DNA of 64,000 nucleotides from UBA3478 sp965662045 (lineage in GTDB: Bacteria > Bacteroidota > Bacteroidia > Flavobacteriales > Flavobacteriaceae), in the NCBI GenBank assembly GCA_965662045.1, contig CBFIGE010000003.1, positions 101,563-165,562 of the forward strand, read 5' to 3'. The translations under genes were made by a program, and so were the position numbers. Below are positions 34,541 to 43,895 of the stretch, piece by piece. The notes below the pieces were generated by a model. The model ran no database searches. It was not told the origin of the DNA and was given only the letters and a program-made list of their open reading frames with translations. Position 1 is the stretch's first letter; each line of letters begins with the position of its first letter.

Positions 34541-36319
34541 TTGGATTTTCTTAAAAATACTTTGGCAGCAACAATTGGAACACTTGTAGCATTTGGAATT
34601 GCTTTTTTTATGTTTTTTATTTTTTTAGCTGCTTTGGGCAGTGCTGAACCTGATACCAAAATTGAAAAAGAGAGTGTACTTCAATTAAATCTAAGTCAGC
34701 TTGTGGAAGAATATTTGGGCACAGACCCTAACGACCCTTTTGCTGCTCTAGTTCAAGATCGAATTGGTCTTGATCAACTATTAAAAGCTGTAAGTCTAGC
34801 TAAAACAGATGATCGAATTGAAGGGATTTCAATTGAAGGTAATATTCTTTCTTTGGGTTGGTCACAAATTAATGAACTCAGAGATCTACTGATTGATTTT
34901 AAGTCTTCGGGTAAATTTATTTATGCCTACAATGAGTTGTATTCACAAAATGACTACTTTTTAGCTAGTGTTGCTGATTCTATTTTCATGAATCCAGTGG
35001 GAAATCTAGATTTTCGAGGTTTGGCATCTGAGGTATTATATTACAAAGACCTTCAGGAGCAGTCTGGAGTAAAAATGGAGGTTGTTCGCCATGGCAAATA
35101 CAAATCTGCTGTCGAGCCTTATTTGAATGATAAGATGAGTGAAGAAAACAGAATGCAAATCAAAGCTTTGTTGACCTCTATTTGGAACGAGGTAACCAAT
35201 TCTATTTCAGAGGAGCGAGAAATAAGTACAGTACGTTTGAATGAAATTGCAGATGATTTGTTAGCAAGAAGTGCTGATAAAGCAAAAGAATTAGGGTTGA
35301 TTGATGGCTTGGTCTACGAAGATCAGTATTACAGATCACTGTCCAATAGATTATCTGGAATAGACAATGAACTTGCGGCAAACGACAAGCCTGAAATGAC
35401 AAGTCTCAATAAGTATCTGCGTTTTACCAAAACCAAAAGATTGTACAAGGGCAAGGATCGTATTGCGGTCTTGTATGCCAGTGGGACCATTCTTTATGGT
35501 GAAGGAGGTAGCGCCTATATCGGGCAAGAATCTATTGCACGAGCTTTAAAGCGAATTCGAGAAGACCAAAAAGTTAAAGCGATTGTGCTTCGAGTGAATT
35601 CTCCAGGAGGAAGTGCACTTACCTCAGAACTTATATGGCGTGAATTAAAACGCACCCAAGAACAAAAACCTGTCGTAGTTTCTATATCTGATGTAGCAGC
35701 CTCAGGAGGATATTACATCGCTATGGCTTCAGACTTTATCATGGCACAACCTACGTCTATTACAGGCTCTATCGGTGTGTTTGGTACATTGCCTAACTTT
35801 AGTGATCTCAGTAAAAAAATAGGAATTACTCCGCAGTGGGTCGAGACTAACAAGCAATCTAGAGGTTACAGTGTGTTCGGTCCAATGACTCAAGAGAATT
35901 ACAGCGAAATAAAAGATGGAATTGAGCAAACTTATGACATCTTCTTAGACCGAGTCGCAGAGGGTAGATCTATGGATAAAAATCAAGTGGATGAATTAGC
36001 TCAGGGAAGAGTTTGGAGCGCGGCTTCTGCTCTTGATAAGGGATTAATCGACGCTTACGGTGGAATCTATGATGCCATTGAAAAAGCAGCTGAATTGGGC
36101 GAAACCTCAGACTACGCAGTGCAAAGTTTTCCGCGATATAAATCAGAATTTGAGCAAATATTTGGCGATTTTTCAGAAGCCCAAACCAAAGTTTTACAAC
36201 AAGTGACTAAAGCCTTTTTACCGGAGCCTGTCAATGCCTTGAATAAACAATTAGAGCAACTCAAGACTAAGGAAAATCAAATTCAAGCTCGAATGCCTTT
36301 TGAACTCAATATAAAATAA
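34541..36319 (+). CDS. sppA: Signal peptide peptidase SppA, 67-kDa type
   Basis: A 592-residue S49 peptidase with TTG start at 34541 (MDFLKNTLAATIGTLVAFG). It has one N-terminal helix (8-32) followed by two S49 domains. The catalytic Lys lies in the N-half (RHGKYKSAVEPYLN, near 190) and the Ser nucleophile in the C-half (ISDVAASGGYYIAMA, near 385). It digests signal peptides left in the membrane. The queuosine-precursor transporter gene follows after 6 bases. Confidence 0.94.
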   Translation: MDFLKNTLAATIGTLVAFGIAFFMFFIFLAALGSAEPDTKIEKESVLQLNLSQLVEEYLGTDPNDPFAALVQDRIGLDQLLKAVSLAKTDDRIEGISIEGNILSLGWSQINELRDLLIDFKSSGKFIYAYNELYSQNDYFLASVADSIFMNPVGNLDFRGLASEVLYYKDLQEQSGVKMEVVRHGKYKSAVEPYLNDKMSEENRMQIKALLTSIWNEVTNSISEEREISTVRLNEIADDLLARSADKAKELGLIDGLVYEDQYYRSLSNRLSGIDNELAANDKPEMTSLNKYLRFTKTKRLYKGKDRIAVLYASGTILYGEGGSAYIGQESIARALKRIREDQKVKAIVLRVNSPGGSALTSELIWRELKRTQEQKPVVVSISDVAASGGYYIAMASDFIMAQPTSITGSIGVFGTLPNFSDLSKKIGITPQWVETNKQSRGYSVFGPMTQENYSEIKDGIEQTYDIFLDRVAEGRSMDKNQVDELAQGRVWSAASALDKGLIDAYGGIYDAIEKAAELGETSDYAVQSFPRYKSEFEQIFGDFSEAQTKVLQQVTKAFLPEPVNALNKQLEQLKTKENQIQARMPFELNIK

Positions 36320-36325
36320 TCCTCA

Positions 36326-37039
36326 ATGAATAAATTGAAGACAACAAAAAGAGCTTTGTCGCTCTACATGTACTTGAGTGGTTTATTTATCACTTCTTTA
36401 GTTGTCTCGAACCTCATCTTTCAAAAGTTCTTCAGTTTCAAGCCTTTTGGAGAAATTGAAATCTTCGGTGCTCCAATCTTTGAAGCATCTGTTGGCTTAT
36501 TGCCGTATCCAATTACTTTTTTAATTACAGATTTGATTTCAGAGATCTACGGAAAGAAAAAGGCTAATCAAGTGGTTATCACAGGAATTTTTGCTTCTTT
36601 TTTCTCTCTTTTGATAGTCTACGTATCGGATGCATCTTCAGCCACAACTTGGTCTCCCTTATCGAATGAACTCTTTAGTCGTGTCTTTGGAAATACAGTA
36701 ATAGCTGTTTTTTCGTCTATGATGGCCTATTTATTAGCGCAATTTGTAGATATTCAGATTTATCATTTCTGGAAGAATCTCACTAAGGGAAAACACCTTT
36801 GGCTAAGAAATAATTTCTCCACTTTTTCATCTCAATTTATAGATACATTGTCAGTGATTTCACTCTTGTGCTTTTTTGGAGAAATTCCTTGGGATCGCTT
36901 TACAGGTCTAGTTATTTCAGGTTTTATATTCAAGGCAATGATCGCAGCTTTGGATACTCCATTGTTATACTTGGGGGTGCATCTTATCCGTAAACAATTC
37001 GGTTTAAAAGTTGGAGAAGAAATACAATTAGATGCTTAA
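36326..37039 (+). CDS. Queuosine precursor transporter (YhhQ family)
   Basis: A 237-residue protein with six helices and the family block LPYPITFLITDLISEIYGKK (near 60-79). YhhQ proteins import 7-cyano- or 7-aminomethyl-7-deazaguanine for queuosine in tRNA. No queuosine synthesis genes are near. Its last 12 bases overlap the end of the convergent DUF2797 gene. Confidence 0.9.
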   Translation: MNKLKTTKRALSLYMYLSGLFITSLVVSNLIFQKFFSFKPFGEIEIFGAPIFEASVGLLPYPITFLITDLISEIYGKKKANQVVITGIFASFFSLLIVYVSDASSATTWSPLSNELFSRVFGNTVIAVFSSMMAYLLAQFVDIQIYHFWKNLTKGKHLWLRNNFSTFSSQFIDTLSVISLLCFFGEIPWDRFTGLVISGFIFKAMIAALDTPLLYLGVHLIRKQFGLKVGEEIQLDA

Positions 37040-37840
37040 GGTCTTCACATTGAGGCCAACTCTAAAGCCCTCGTGATTTCTTATATTCATCACCGCTCCA
37101 TCCTCAAATATGAAGTATTGACCTTTAATGCCAATCAAAACACCTTCAACATTGGGGTCCTTTTTGAGTGAATGGCTCTTAAGTACTTTTTCGATTTTGC
37201 GGATATAAGGGAAAGCAATTGGTACATTGTTCAACTCAGTAATAAGGAAATCTTTTACCTCCTCTGGAATATAGGCTTGAAGACTGTTATAAACCTCACC
37301 TAGATTTTCTTGGCTTTCAGTTGTAGTCAGCATGGTTCGCCAGTTCGTTTTGTCACTAATATGGTTTTTTAAAGCAACTTCAGCCACACCGGCTAAGTAC
37401 CGATTTGGAGTTTCTAAAATAGCCAACGCTTGATGAGCACCCTGGTCAATCCATCTTGTTGGAAGTTGTTTTTTTCGAGTAATACCAACTTTAACTGTTC
37501 CCGTATTTGAAAGGTATACAATGTGTGGTTGTAATTGCATTCTCTTTTCAAATTCTAAATCTCTATCCTCTTCTCCTAAATGGGCTTTACTTAACTCTGG
37601 TTTCATAATCCATTCTCCAGCCTTGGGGGATTCAAAAAAACACTTCTTACAAAAGCCTTGAGCAAAAATAGCCTCGTCTGATTCACAATTTAGACACTGA
37701 TAGCCCTGAAGCTCTAAGCGTATTTTTTTATGAATCAATTGATTGAGGTGAATAAGGTCGTTATCTAACTCAAGATAGTAGTTAACCTCTGCAGCATTTA
37801 GACGCGTTGTCATTTTTTTTAATACCCCAGAATACAACAT
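37028..37840 (-). CDS. DUF2797 family protein
   Basis: A 270-residue protein beginning MLYSGVLKKM. It has a zinc-finger-like CLNC-x13-CKKC (near 54-74) and the DUF2797 core HIVYLSNTGTVKVGITRKKQ with LPTRWIDQGA (near 106-137). The IVYLSNTGTVKVGIT stretch resembles the start of GIY-YIG-like folds, but no nuclease function is established. It is divergent from the GH3 gene. Confidence 0.85.
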   Translation of the reverse strand: MLYSGVLKKMTTRLNAAEVNYYLELDNDLIHLNQLIHKKIRLELQGYQCLNCESDEAIFAQGFCKKCFFESPKAGEWIMKPELSKAHLGEEDRDLEFEKRMQLQPHIVYLSNTGTVKVGITRKKQLPTRWIDQGAHQALAILETPNRYLAGVAEVALKNHISDKTNWRTMLTTTESQENLGEVYNSLQAYIPEEVKDFLITELNNVPIAFPYIRKIEKVLKSHSLKKDPNVEGVLIGIKGQYFIFEDGAVMNIRNHEGFRVGLNVKTLSI

Positions 37841-37901
37841 AGAAATTAGGTTTGAAAATTAACTCAATAAGCATACTTTAGCAAGGCTAAAGATACTAAT
37901 A

Positions 37902-39428
37902 ATGGCATTACCACTTTTTAATAGCATCGCATCTTGGTGGCTTAAAAAGCGAATTCATCAGATAGAATTGTTTTTGAAATATCCAGGTGATGTTCAATAC
38001 GAGGTACTGCAAAAACTACTTGATCAAGCTCAGCAGACTGAATACGGCAGAAAGTTTGATTATGCGAGTATACGCAATTACGAAGATTTTAGAGCTAGAA
38101 TTCCTGTTGTTCATTATGAAGATATTGCTGATACCATTGATAGAACTAGAAAGGGTGAGCAACAACTTTTTTGGTCATCAGATATCAAGTGGTTCGCTAA
38201 AAGTAGTGGAACAACTAATGCCAAGAGCAAATTTATTCCGGTCAGCCAAGAAGCGCTCATAGATTGTCATTTTAAATCGGGTAAAGACCTACTCTGTTTA
38301 TATCTCAATAACAATCCTGAGTCTAAACTTTTTAGAGGTAAGAGTCTGAGGCTAGGTGGTAGCAAAGAACTTTACAAGGACAACGGAAGTTATTTTGGAG
38401 ATTTGTCAGCTATTCTTATCGACAATATGCCTAAATGGGCAGAATATAGTAGCACTCCTAGCAATAAGGTGTCGTTAATGTCTAATTGGGAAGAAAAGTT
38501 AAAGGCTATTATAGACGAGAGTGTTTCCGAAAATGTCACCTCTTTGGCAGGAGTACCTTCTTGGATGTTAGTTTTATTGAATCAACTGCTTAAGGAGCAA
38601 TCTGTTGAAAATCTCACGGCAATTTGGCCTCAGGTAGAAGTTTATTTTCATGGTGGAGTGGCCTTCACGCCATACAGAGAACAGTTCGAAAAAATCCTTC
38701 CTTCTGATTCAAAATGCTATGAAATCTACAATGCTTCAGAAGGTTTCTTCGCTATTCAAGATCAAAACTTTTCTGATGAATTGTTGTTGATGTTAGATTA
38801 TGGGATCTTTTATGAATTCATTCCGATGGAACATTACTCTTCAACAGATGCATTTCCGAGAGCAATACCTTTATGGGAGGTTGAGAAAGATATCAATTAT
38901 GCTATGTTGATCAGTACTAATGCCGGTCTATGGAGGTACTGCATCGGAGATACAGTTAGATTTACTTCAACCTCACCTTATCGTCTTAATATCAGTGGAC
39001 GTACAAAGCATCATATCAATGTTTTTGGTGAAGAACTAGTCATAGAAAATGCCGAAAAAGCATTGGATTACGCTTGCAGAGTTACACAAAGTGAGGTGAT
39101 TGAGTACACAGTAGCACCTGTTTTTATGAATTCAAATCAAAAGGGAGCGCATCAGTGGATGGTTGAATTTAAAATTCAGCCTGAGGATTTAGCACTTTTT
39201 GAACAAGTATTAGATGATCATTTGAGAAAACTTAATTCTGATTATGACGCCAAGCGAAATGGGGATATTACCTTGTCTCTTTTGAAGTTGAATGTTGCCT
39301 CGCCTGGGCTTTTCTACAGATGGATGAAACAAAAAAACAAATTAGGAGGTCAGCACAAAGTGCCTCGGCTGTCAAATGAACGCGGTTTTATGAAAGAACT
39401 TCTTGAATTGGAGGCAGAATTGGTTTAA
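37902..39428 (+). CDS. GH3 auxin-responsive-promoter family protein (acyl-adenylate ligase fold)
   Basis: A 508-residue protein of the GH3 branch of the ANL superfamily. The ATP-binding SSGTTNAKSKFIP (near 104-116) and the YNASEGFFA motif (near 276-284) are intact, with IGDTVRFTS near 352. Plant members couple hormones to amino acids. Bacteroidota members are widespread but unassigned, so the acid and amine substrates here are unknown. It overlaps the end of clpX by 4 bases. Confidence 0.9.
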   Translation: MALPLFNSIASWWLKKRIHQIELFLKYPGDVQYEVLQKLLDQAQQTEYGRKFDYASIRNYEDFRARIPVVHYEDIADTIDRTRKGEQQLFWSSDIKWFAKSSGTTNAKSKFIPVSQEALIDCHFKSGKDLLCLYLNNNPESKLFRGKSLRLGGSKELYKDNGSYFGDLSAILIDNMPKWAEYSSTPSNKVSLMSNWEEKLKAIIDESVSENVTSLAGVPSWMLVLLNQLLKEQSVENLTAIWPQVEVYFHGGVAFTPYREQFEKILPSDSKCYEIYNASEGFFAIQDQNFSDELLLMLDYGIFYEFIPMEHYSSTDAFPRAIPLWEVEKDINYAMLISTNAGLWRYCIGDTVRFTSTSPYRLNISGRTKHHINVFGEELVIENAEKALDYACRVTQSEVIEYTVAPVFMNSNQKGAHQWMVEFKIQPEDLALFEQVLDDHLRKLNSDYDAKRNGDITLSLLKLNVASPGLFYRWMKQKNKLGGQHKVPRLSNERGFMKELLELEAELV

Positions 39429-40654
39429 GAAACTGCCTTTAGTTTACTGAGTCGCTCAAATGAAAGGTGACGTTCAGCATAGGATTTATTAACTACCAAT
39501 CTTTTTGAATCAGAAGATGGCATTTCGTACATTGCCTCTATAAAAATAGATTCACAAAGTGATCGAAGACCTCGAGCTCCCAATTTGTAATCCATGGCTT
39601 TTTCTACGATAAAATCTAGGGCGTCATCTTGAATTTCAAAAGAAATACCATCCATTTCAAAAAGTTTTTTATACTGTTTGATAATGGCGTTTTTCGGCTG
39701 CGTTAGAATTTCCTTTAAAGCTTCTCGATCTAATGGATTCATGTGAGTGAGCACAGGAAGTCTTCCAATAATTTCAGGAATCAATCCAAAGTCTCTCACA
39801 TCTTTTGGAGTGATGTATTGAATCAAATTTTCTCGATCTATTTGATCTCCTTTTTGCAATTGACCATAACCCACAGCCTGCATATTTAGACGTTGACTAA
39901 TGAGTTTTTCAATACCGTCAAAGGCTCCTCCTGCAATAAATAAGATATTCTTGGTGTCGACTTCTATAAATTTTTGATCAGGATGTTTTCTTCCTCCTTT
40001 GGGAGGTACATTCACTACAGTTCCCTCTAAGAGTTTGAGCAATCCTTGTTGGACTCCTTCACCTGACACATCCCGAGTTATAGAAGGATTATCATTTTTG
40101 CGTGCAATCTTATCGATCTCATCAATAAAGACTATACCTTTTTGCGCCTTTTCTAAATCGTAATCAGCGGCCTGAAGTAATCGTGTTAAAAGACTCTCAA
40201 CATCTTCTCCCACATATCCCGCTTCGGTGAGTACCGTGGCATCTACAATGGCCAAAGGTACTTGAAGCATCTTAGCAATACTCTTTGCCAAAAGGGTTTT
40301 GCCTGTTCCAGTGCGTCCTACCAAAAGAATGTTACTCTTTTCAATTTCAATTTCCTCGGCTGAGGTTTTTTGTGTAATTCTCTTGTAGTGATTGTATACC
40401 GCGACGGACAATATTTTTTTACTTTGACTTTGACCGATGACATATTGGTCCAAAAAAGCTTTGATTTCTTTGGGCTTTTTTAAATCAAAATCTTCAAGAT
40501 CCGCATTGGATTTACTGTCGTTGTCTTCTGTGGCAATAAAGTGTGCTTGTTCCACACACTTGTCACAAATGTGGGCTTTATTTCCTGCTATTAGAAGAGT
40601 TGTTTCTTCTTTTTTACGACCGCAAAATGAACAACTTAAATCCAATGAATCCAT
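39425..40654 (-). CDS. clpX: ATP-dependent Clp protease ATP-binding subunit ClpX
   Basis: A 409-residue protein. The zinc-binding domain has C8, C11, C30 and C33. The AAA+ core has Walker A GRTGTGKT at 113-120 and Walker B FIDEIDK at 176-182, with sensor 2 GARGLRS near the end. ClpX unfolds tagged substrates for ClpP. It follows clpP (18-base gap) in the order tig-clpP-clpX, the classical arrangement. Confidence 0.97.
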   Translation of the reverse strand: MDSLDLSCSFCGRKKEETTLLIAGNKAHICDKCVEQAHFIATEDNDSKSNADLEDFDLKKPKEIKAFLDQYVIGQSQSKKILSVAVYNHYKRITQKTSAEEIEIEKSNILLVGRTGTGKTLLAKSIAKMLQVPLAIVDATVLTEAGYVGEDVESLLTRLLQAADYDLEKAQKGIVFIDEIDKIARKNDNPSITRDVSGEGVQQGLLKLLEGTVVNVPPKGGRKHPDQKFIEVDTKNILFIAGGAFDGIEKLISQRLNMQAVGYGQLQKGDQIDRENLIQYITPKDVRDFGLIPEIIGRLPVLTHMNPLDREALKEILTQPKNAIIKQYKKLFEMDGISFEIQDDALDFIVEKAMDYKLGARGLRSLCESIFIEAMYEMPSSDSKRLVVNKSYAERHLSFERLSKLKAVS

Positions 40655-40672
40655 GTTTAGCTGCTATTTGAG

Positions 40673-41350
40673 TTAGTTTCTAATTAAAATTTCGTCAATC
40701 ATGCCGTATTCCTTTGCCTTATCTGCCTTCATCCAGTAGTCTCTATCACTATCTGCATATACGGTATCAAAGTCTTTTCCAGTATGCTTGGCAATAATTT
40801 GATACAATTCGTCCTTTAAGGTAAGAATTTCTTTGGCAGTAATTTCAATATCTGAGGCTTGACCTTGCGCTCCACCCATAGGTTGATGTATCATAACACG
40901 TGAGTGTTCCAGTCCACTTCTTTTACCCGCAGTTCCCGCACAAAGCAATACAGCACCCATAGAAGCGGCCATTCCTGTGCAAATCGTAGCGACATCAGGC
41001 TTTATGAATTGCATAGTGTCATAAATTCCAAGACCAGCGTATACGCTTCCGCCAGGTGAATTGATGTAAATCTGTATGTCTTTAGAAGCATCTGTGCTTT
41101 CTAAAAAAAGTAATTGGGCTTGAACGATATTGGCTACTTGATCATTGATTGCTGTTCCTAAAAAGATAATACGGTCCATCATCAACCTTGAGAAGACATC
41201 AAAAATGGCAATATTCATTTGACGTTCTTCAATGATATTTGGAGTAAGCCCTACAGGGTACATACTAGATATCATTTGGTTGTAGTACAGGCTGCTTATT
41301 CCCTGATCTTTAGTTGCAAATTTTTCAAATTCTTTGGCAATATCTTTCAT
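40673..41350 (-). CDS. clpP: ATP-dependent Clp protease proteolytic subunit ClpP
   Basis: A 225-residue serine protease with S130 in GMAASMGA, H155 in MIHQPMGG and the third catalytic Asp in the SDRDYW region. The N-terminal 20-30 residues exceed mature ClpP and are probably a propeptide. It forms the double-heptamer chamber for ClpX. Gaps of 22 bases to tig and 18 to clpX indicate one operon. Confidence 0.97.
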   Translation of the reverse strand: MKDIAKEFEKFATKDQGISSLYYNQMISSMYPVGLTPNIIEERQMNIAIFDVFSRLMMDRIIFLGTAINDQVANIVQAQLLFLESTDASKDIQIYINSPGGSVYAGLGIYDTMQFIKPDVATICTGMAASMGAVLLCAGTAGKRSGLEHSRVMIHQPMGGAQGQASDIEITAKEILTLKDELYQIIAKHTGKDFDTVYADSDRDYWMKADKAKEYGMIDEILIRN

Positions 41351-41372
41351 AAAATTCCTTTCTCAATTGAGT

Positions 41373-42701
41373 TTACGCCTTGTAAGCTTCCTTTATAAAT
41401 TTCTCAAAATTTAATTCTTTCTTTTTCAAATTCCCTTCCTTCTTAATTAAATCTAAGAATTTTTGATTCATCAATTGAGAAGATAATCTACGGGTTTCGT
41501 CCTCATTGCTCATTACACGAGCTGCAATTTCTTCCAATTGTTCTTCAGGAGGATTCATTTGACCATATTGCGCCATCTGTGCCTTAATAAATTCTTTTGC
41601 ATAGGCTTTTAATTCTTCAAAATTTATCTGAAGTTCGTGCTGGTCTATTATTTTGGCTTCAATAAGTTGATAGCGAATTCCTTTTTCTGATTTTTCATAT
41701 TCAGTAAGAGCTTCTTCTTCGGTCAATGGTTTTTCTCCACTCACTCGTATCCACTTTTTAAGAAAATCTGAAGGAAGGTCAAATTTGTGATCTTCTAATA
41801 GACGCTCAGTATAATCTGCCATTAACTTTTGGTCAGATTGCTGCACAAATTGTTTTTCCCCATCTTCTTTGAGTTTTGCTCTCAACTCTTCTTCTGAGGA
41901 TATAACTTCAGGACCAAAAAGTTTATCGTAAAGTTCTTGGTCGAGCTCAACTGATTCTCTCTTGTTAACTTCTTCGACTGTGAATTGAATAGTTACGTTA
42001 TCCAACTCTTTAACTTTTTCTTCACTTACACCTAGGTGTCTGGCGAGTAAAAGATCATTATCGAACAAGTTTTTGGTGCTGAGATGTAGAACATCAGAAG
42101 CCTTTTTACCTTTGAGCTCTTTGATTAATTTCTTGCTTTTAAGTTCAGTTAAATCAAGTTGTGTTTTGTGATCCACTTCTAATTTTTCGTCAAAAAAGCG
42201 ACCGTTAACTTCTGAGTCATTAGACACGGAATCTTGAGAAATTAATTTGCCGTATTGTTTTCGAATTCTTTCAATTTGTTCATCAACACTTTTTTTATCT
42301 GCAACAATATGAAAATGTGTTACGGATTTTTTAGTTTTTATTTTTGCTTCTAACGAGGGTGCTAATCCTAACTCAAAATCAAAAGTTAAGGGATTGTCAT
42401 CCCAGCTAAATGCGTCTTTTTCTAAAGGCAGCGGGTTTCCTAACACCTCTAATTTTTCTTTTTCTATAAAAGATCCAATTTGCTCTTGAATCATTTTATT
42501 GACCTCATCTACCTGTACCGCTCTACCATATTGTTTGCGAATCATACCCATTGGCACTTGTCCTTTTCTAAATCCCGGAATATTGGCATTTTTTCGGTAA
42601 TCTTTTAGGATTTTGTCCACTTGAGGGGTGTAATCTTCTTGTTGAATCTCAAGGGTGAGTATTGCGTTTAACGCATCTACCTCCTGTTTGGTTATTCTCA
42701 T
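41373..42701 (-). CDS. tig: Trigger factor
   Basis: A 442-residue chaperone. The N-terminal ribosome-binding domain contains IPGFRKGQVPMGMIRKQYG (about 38-56), the variant of the GFRxGxxP signature. The middle PPIase domain is degenerate, as is usual in Bacteroidota, and the C-terminal part is helical. It binds nascent chains at the ribosome exit. It leads the tig-clpP-clpX operon and has a well-formed promoter upstream. Confidence 0.93.
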   Translation of the reverse strand: MRITKQEVDALNAILTLEIQQEDYTPQVDKILKDYRKNANIPGFRKGQVPMGMIRKQYGRAVQVDEVNKMIQEQIGSFIEKEKLEVLGNPLPLEKDAFSWDDNPLTFDFELGLAPSLEAKIKTKKSVTHFHIVADKKSVDEQIERIRKQYGKLISQDSVSNDSEVNGRFFDEKLEVDHKTQLDLTELKSKKLIKELKGKKASDVLHLSTKNLFDNDLLLARHLGVSEEKVKELDNVTIQFTVEEVNKRESVELDQELYDKLFGPEVISSEEELRAKLKEDGEKQFVQQSDQKLMADYTERLLEDHKFDLPSDFLKKWIRVSGEKPLTEEEALTEYEKSEKGIRYQLIEAKIIDQHELQINFEELKAYAKEFIKAQMAQYGQMNPPEEQLEEIAARVMSNEDETRRLSSQLMNQKFLDLIKKEGNLKKKELNFEKFIKEAYKA

Positions 42702-42724
42702 CTAATTATAGCATTTAAGGAGCG

Positions 42725-42755
42725 CAAAAATAGGCTATTTTAAGGCTGTCTACAA
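42725..42755 (-). promoter_or_regulatory. Promoter of tig-clpP-clpX
   Basis: On the minus strand, TTG (42755-42753) and TATTTTTG (42732-42725) are separated by 20 bases, matching the Bacteroidota minus-33 / minus-7 pattern in full. The predicted start of transcription is near 42719, about 18 bases before the tig ATG. Confidence 0.65.
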
Positions 42756-42756
42756 C

Positions 42757-43116
42757 TTAATGCTCATGATCCTGGGGGTCGCTTTGAAATATTTCCTGTA
42801 GAAAGGATTGCATGAGAGATAATAACAGGCTGAAAATCAAAGCAGTCCACAGGGAGTTTACAACGAAATTTGGAACGATAGAACTTGCTAATTGTATAAT
42901 TAATGCATTGATAATCAGCAGAAAAACACCTAAACTTAAAATCGTAATGGGAAGGGTGAATATAATGAGTAATGGTTTGACAAAAAGATTGAGGATGCTC
43001 AAAATTAATGCTACTGCCATTGCAGTAAAAAAACTTTTGATTTCTACACCTGGTAAAATTTCGGCAATTATAATAATTCCCAGGCTATTGATTAACCATC
43101 TTATTAACGTCTTCAT
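42757..43116 (-). CDS. Phage holin-superfamily-like small membrane protein (DUF360/YvlD type)
   Basis: A 119-residue protein with four helices (near 5-22, 28-46, 53-75 and 86-108) and the N-terminal RWLINSLGIIIIAEILPGVE plus a NLFVKPLL motif, as in the YvlD family often labelled phage holin family IV. This is a chromosomal membrane protein of unknown role and not evidence of prophage. It overlaps the hydrolase gene by 4 bases and is part of the pdxJ-hydrolase-holin-like run. Confidence 0.8.
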   Translation of the reverse strand: MKTLIRWLINSLGIIIIAEILPGVEIKSFFTAMAVALILSILNLFVKPLLIIFTLPITILSLGVFLLIINALIIQLASSIVPNFVVNSLWTALIFSLLLSLMQSFLQEIFQSDPQDHEH

Positions 43117-43895
43117 TCTTTTTCAAATATAAAATTTAATACGGTTTTGGAAAAGGCCGTTGGATTCTCTGCATGCAACCAATGACCGGCGTTAGGTATA
43201 CTTTTTAAAACTGCACTAGTAAATTGTGCTTTGATAAAATTTAGGTCTTCTGCTAAGATGTAATCTGAAGCGGATCCTTTGACAAAAAGGCTTGGACCTG
43301 TAAATTTCATTTGAGGTGAAAGAGCTTGTCCTATGACGTGCCGATTGGTTGCTAAGGAATTAATGTTGCATTTGAGCCCTAAAGCACCTTGTGATTTCCA
43401 AAATAAGTTTTTCATTAAAAATTGTCGTATCCCAGGGTTGTGAATAGTCTTAGAGAGTGCAATATCAACTTCTCCTCTGGATTTGTATTGTCCATAATTT
43501 AAACTCTTCAGCCCAGTAATAATATAATCGTGATGGGGTGGATAAGCCTTTGGAGCTATATCCGCAACGATTAGTTTTTTGATTTTTTCAGGATTTAGGC
43601 AAGCGAAAAGCATTGCTGTTTTTCCGCCCATAGAATGTCCGAGTAAATAAAAATTAGAAATGTCGTGCTGATGTGTGTAATGTTCTAAATCCTCACACAT
43701 TAAAGCGTATGAGAAGTCGCTGGAATGGAAACTTTTACCGTGATTTCTGGCATCAATTAAATGCACTTCAAGGCCTAGTTTGCTCCATTTTTTTCCAAGG
43801 GTTTTCCAATTGTCAGACATGCCTAAAAAGCCATGTAGAATAAGTAGTTTTTGAGAAGACTCCCCAAGGATTATACTGTGTATACTGTTTTTCAA
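43113..43895 (-). CDS. Alpha/beta hydrolase (YbfF-like esterase)
   Basis: A 260-residue soluble hydrolase with oxyanion motif HGFLG (near 20), nucleophile elbow GHSMGG (S near 88), LIVADIAPKAYPPHH, and the catalytic His in AGHWLHAENP (near 236). The DIAP segment is typical of the YbfF/acyl-CoA thioesterase-like esterases. The substrate is unknown. It overlaps both neighbours by 4 bases, so it is coupled to pdxJ. Confidence 0.88.
   Translation of the reverse strand: MKNSIHSIILGESSQKLLILHGFLGMSDNWKTLGKKWSKLGLEVHLIDARNHGKSFHSSDFSYALMCEDLEHYTHQHDISNFYLLGHSMGGKTAMLFACLNPEKIKKLIVADIAPKAYPPHHDYIITGLKSLNYGQYKSRGEVDIALSKTIHNPGIRQFLMKNLFWKSQGALGLKCNINSLATNRHVIGQALSPQMKFTGPSLFVKGSASDYILAEDLNFIKAQFTSAVLKSIPNAGHWLHAENPTAFSKTVLNFIFEKE

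Noticed and set aside
42757..43116. Holin-like protein as a sign of prophage
   Set aside because: The protein belongs to a chromosomal four-helix family and lies in a housekeeping operon; no phage genes surround it.
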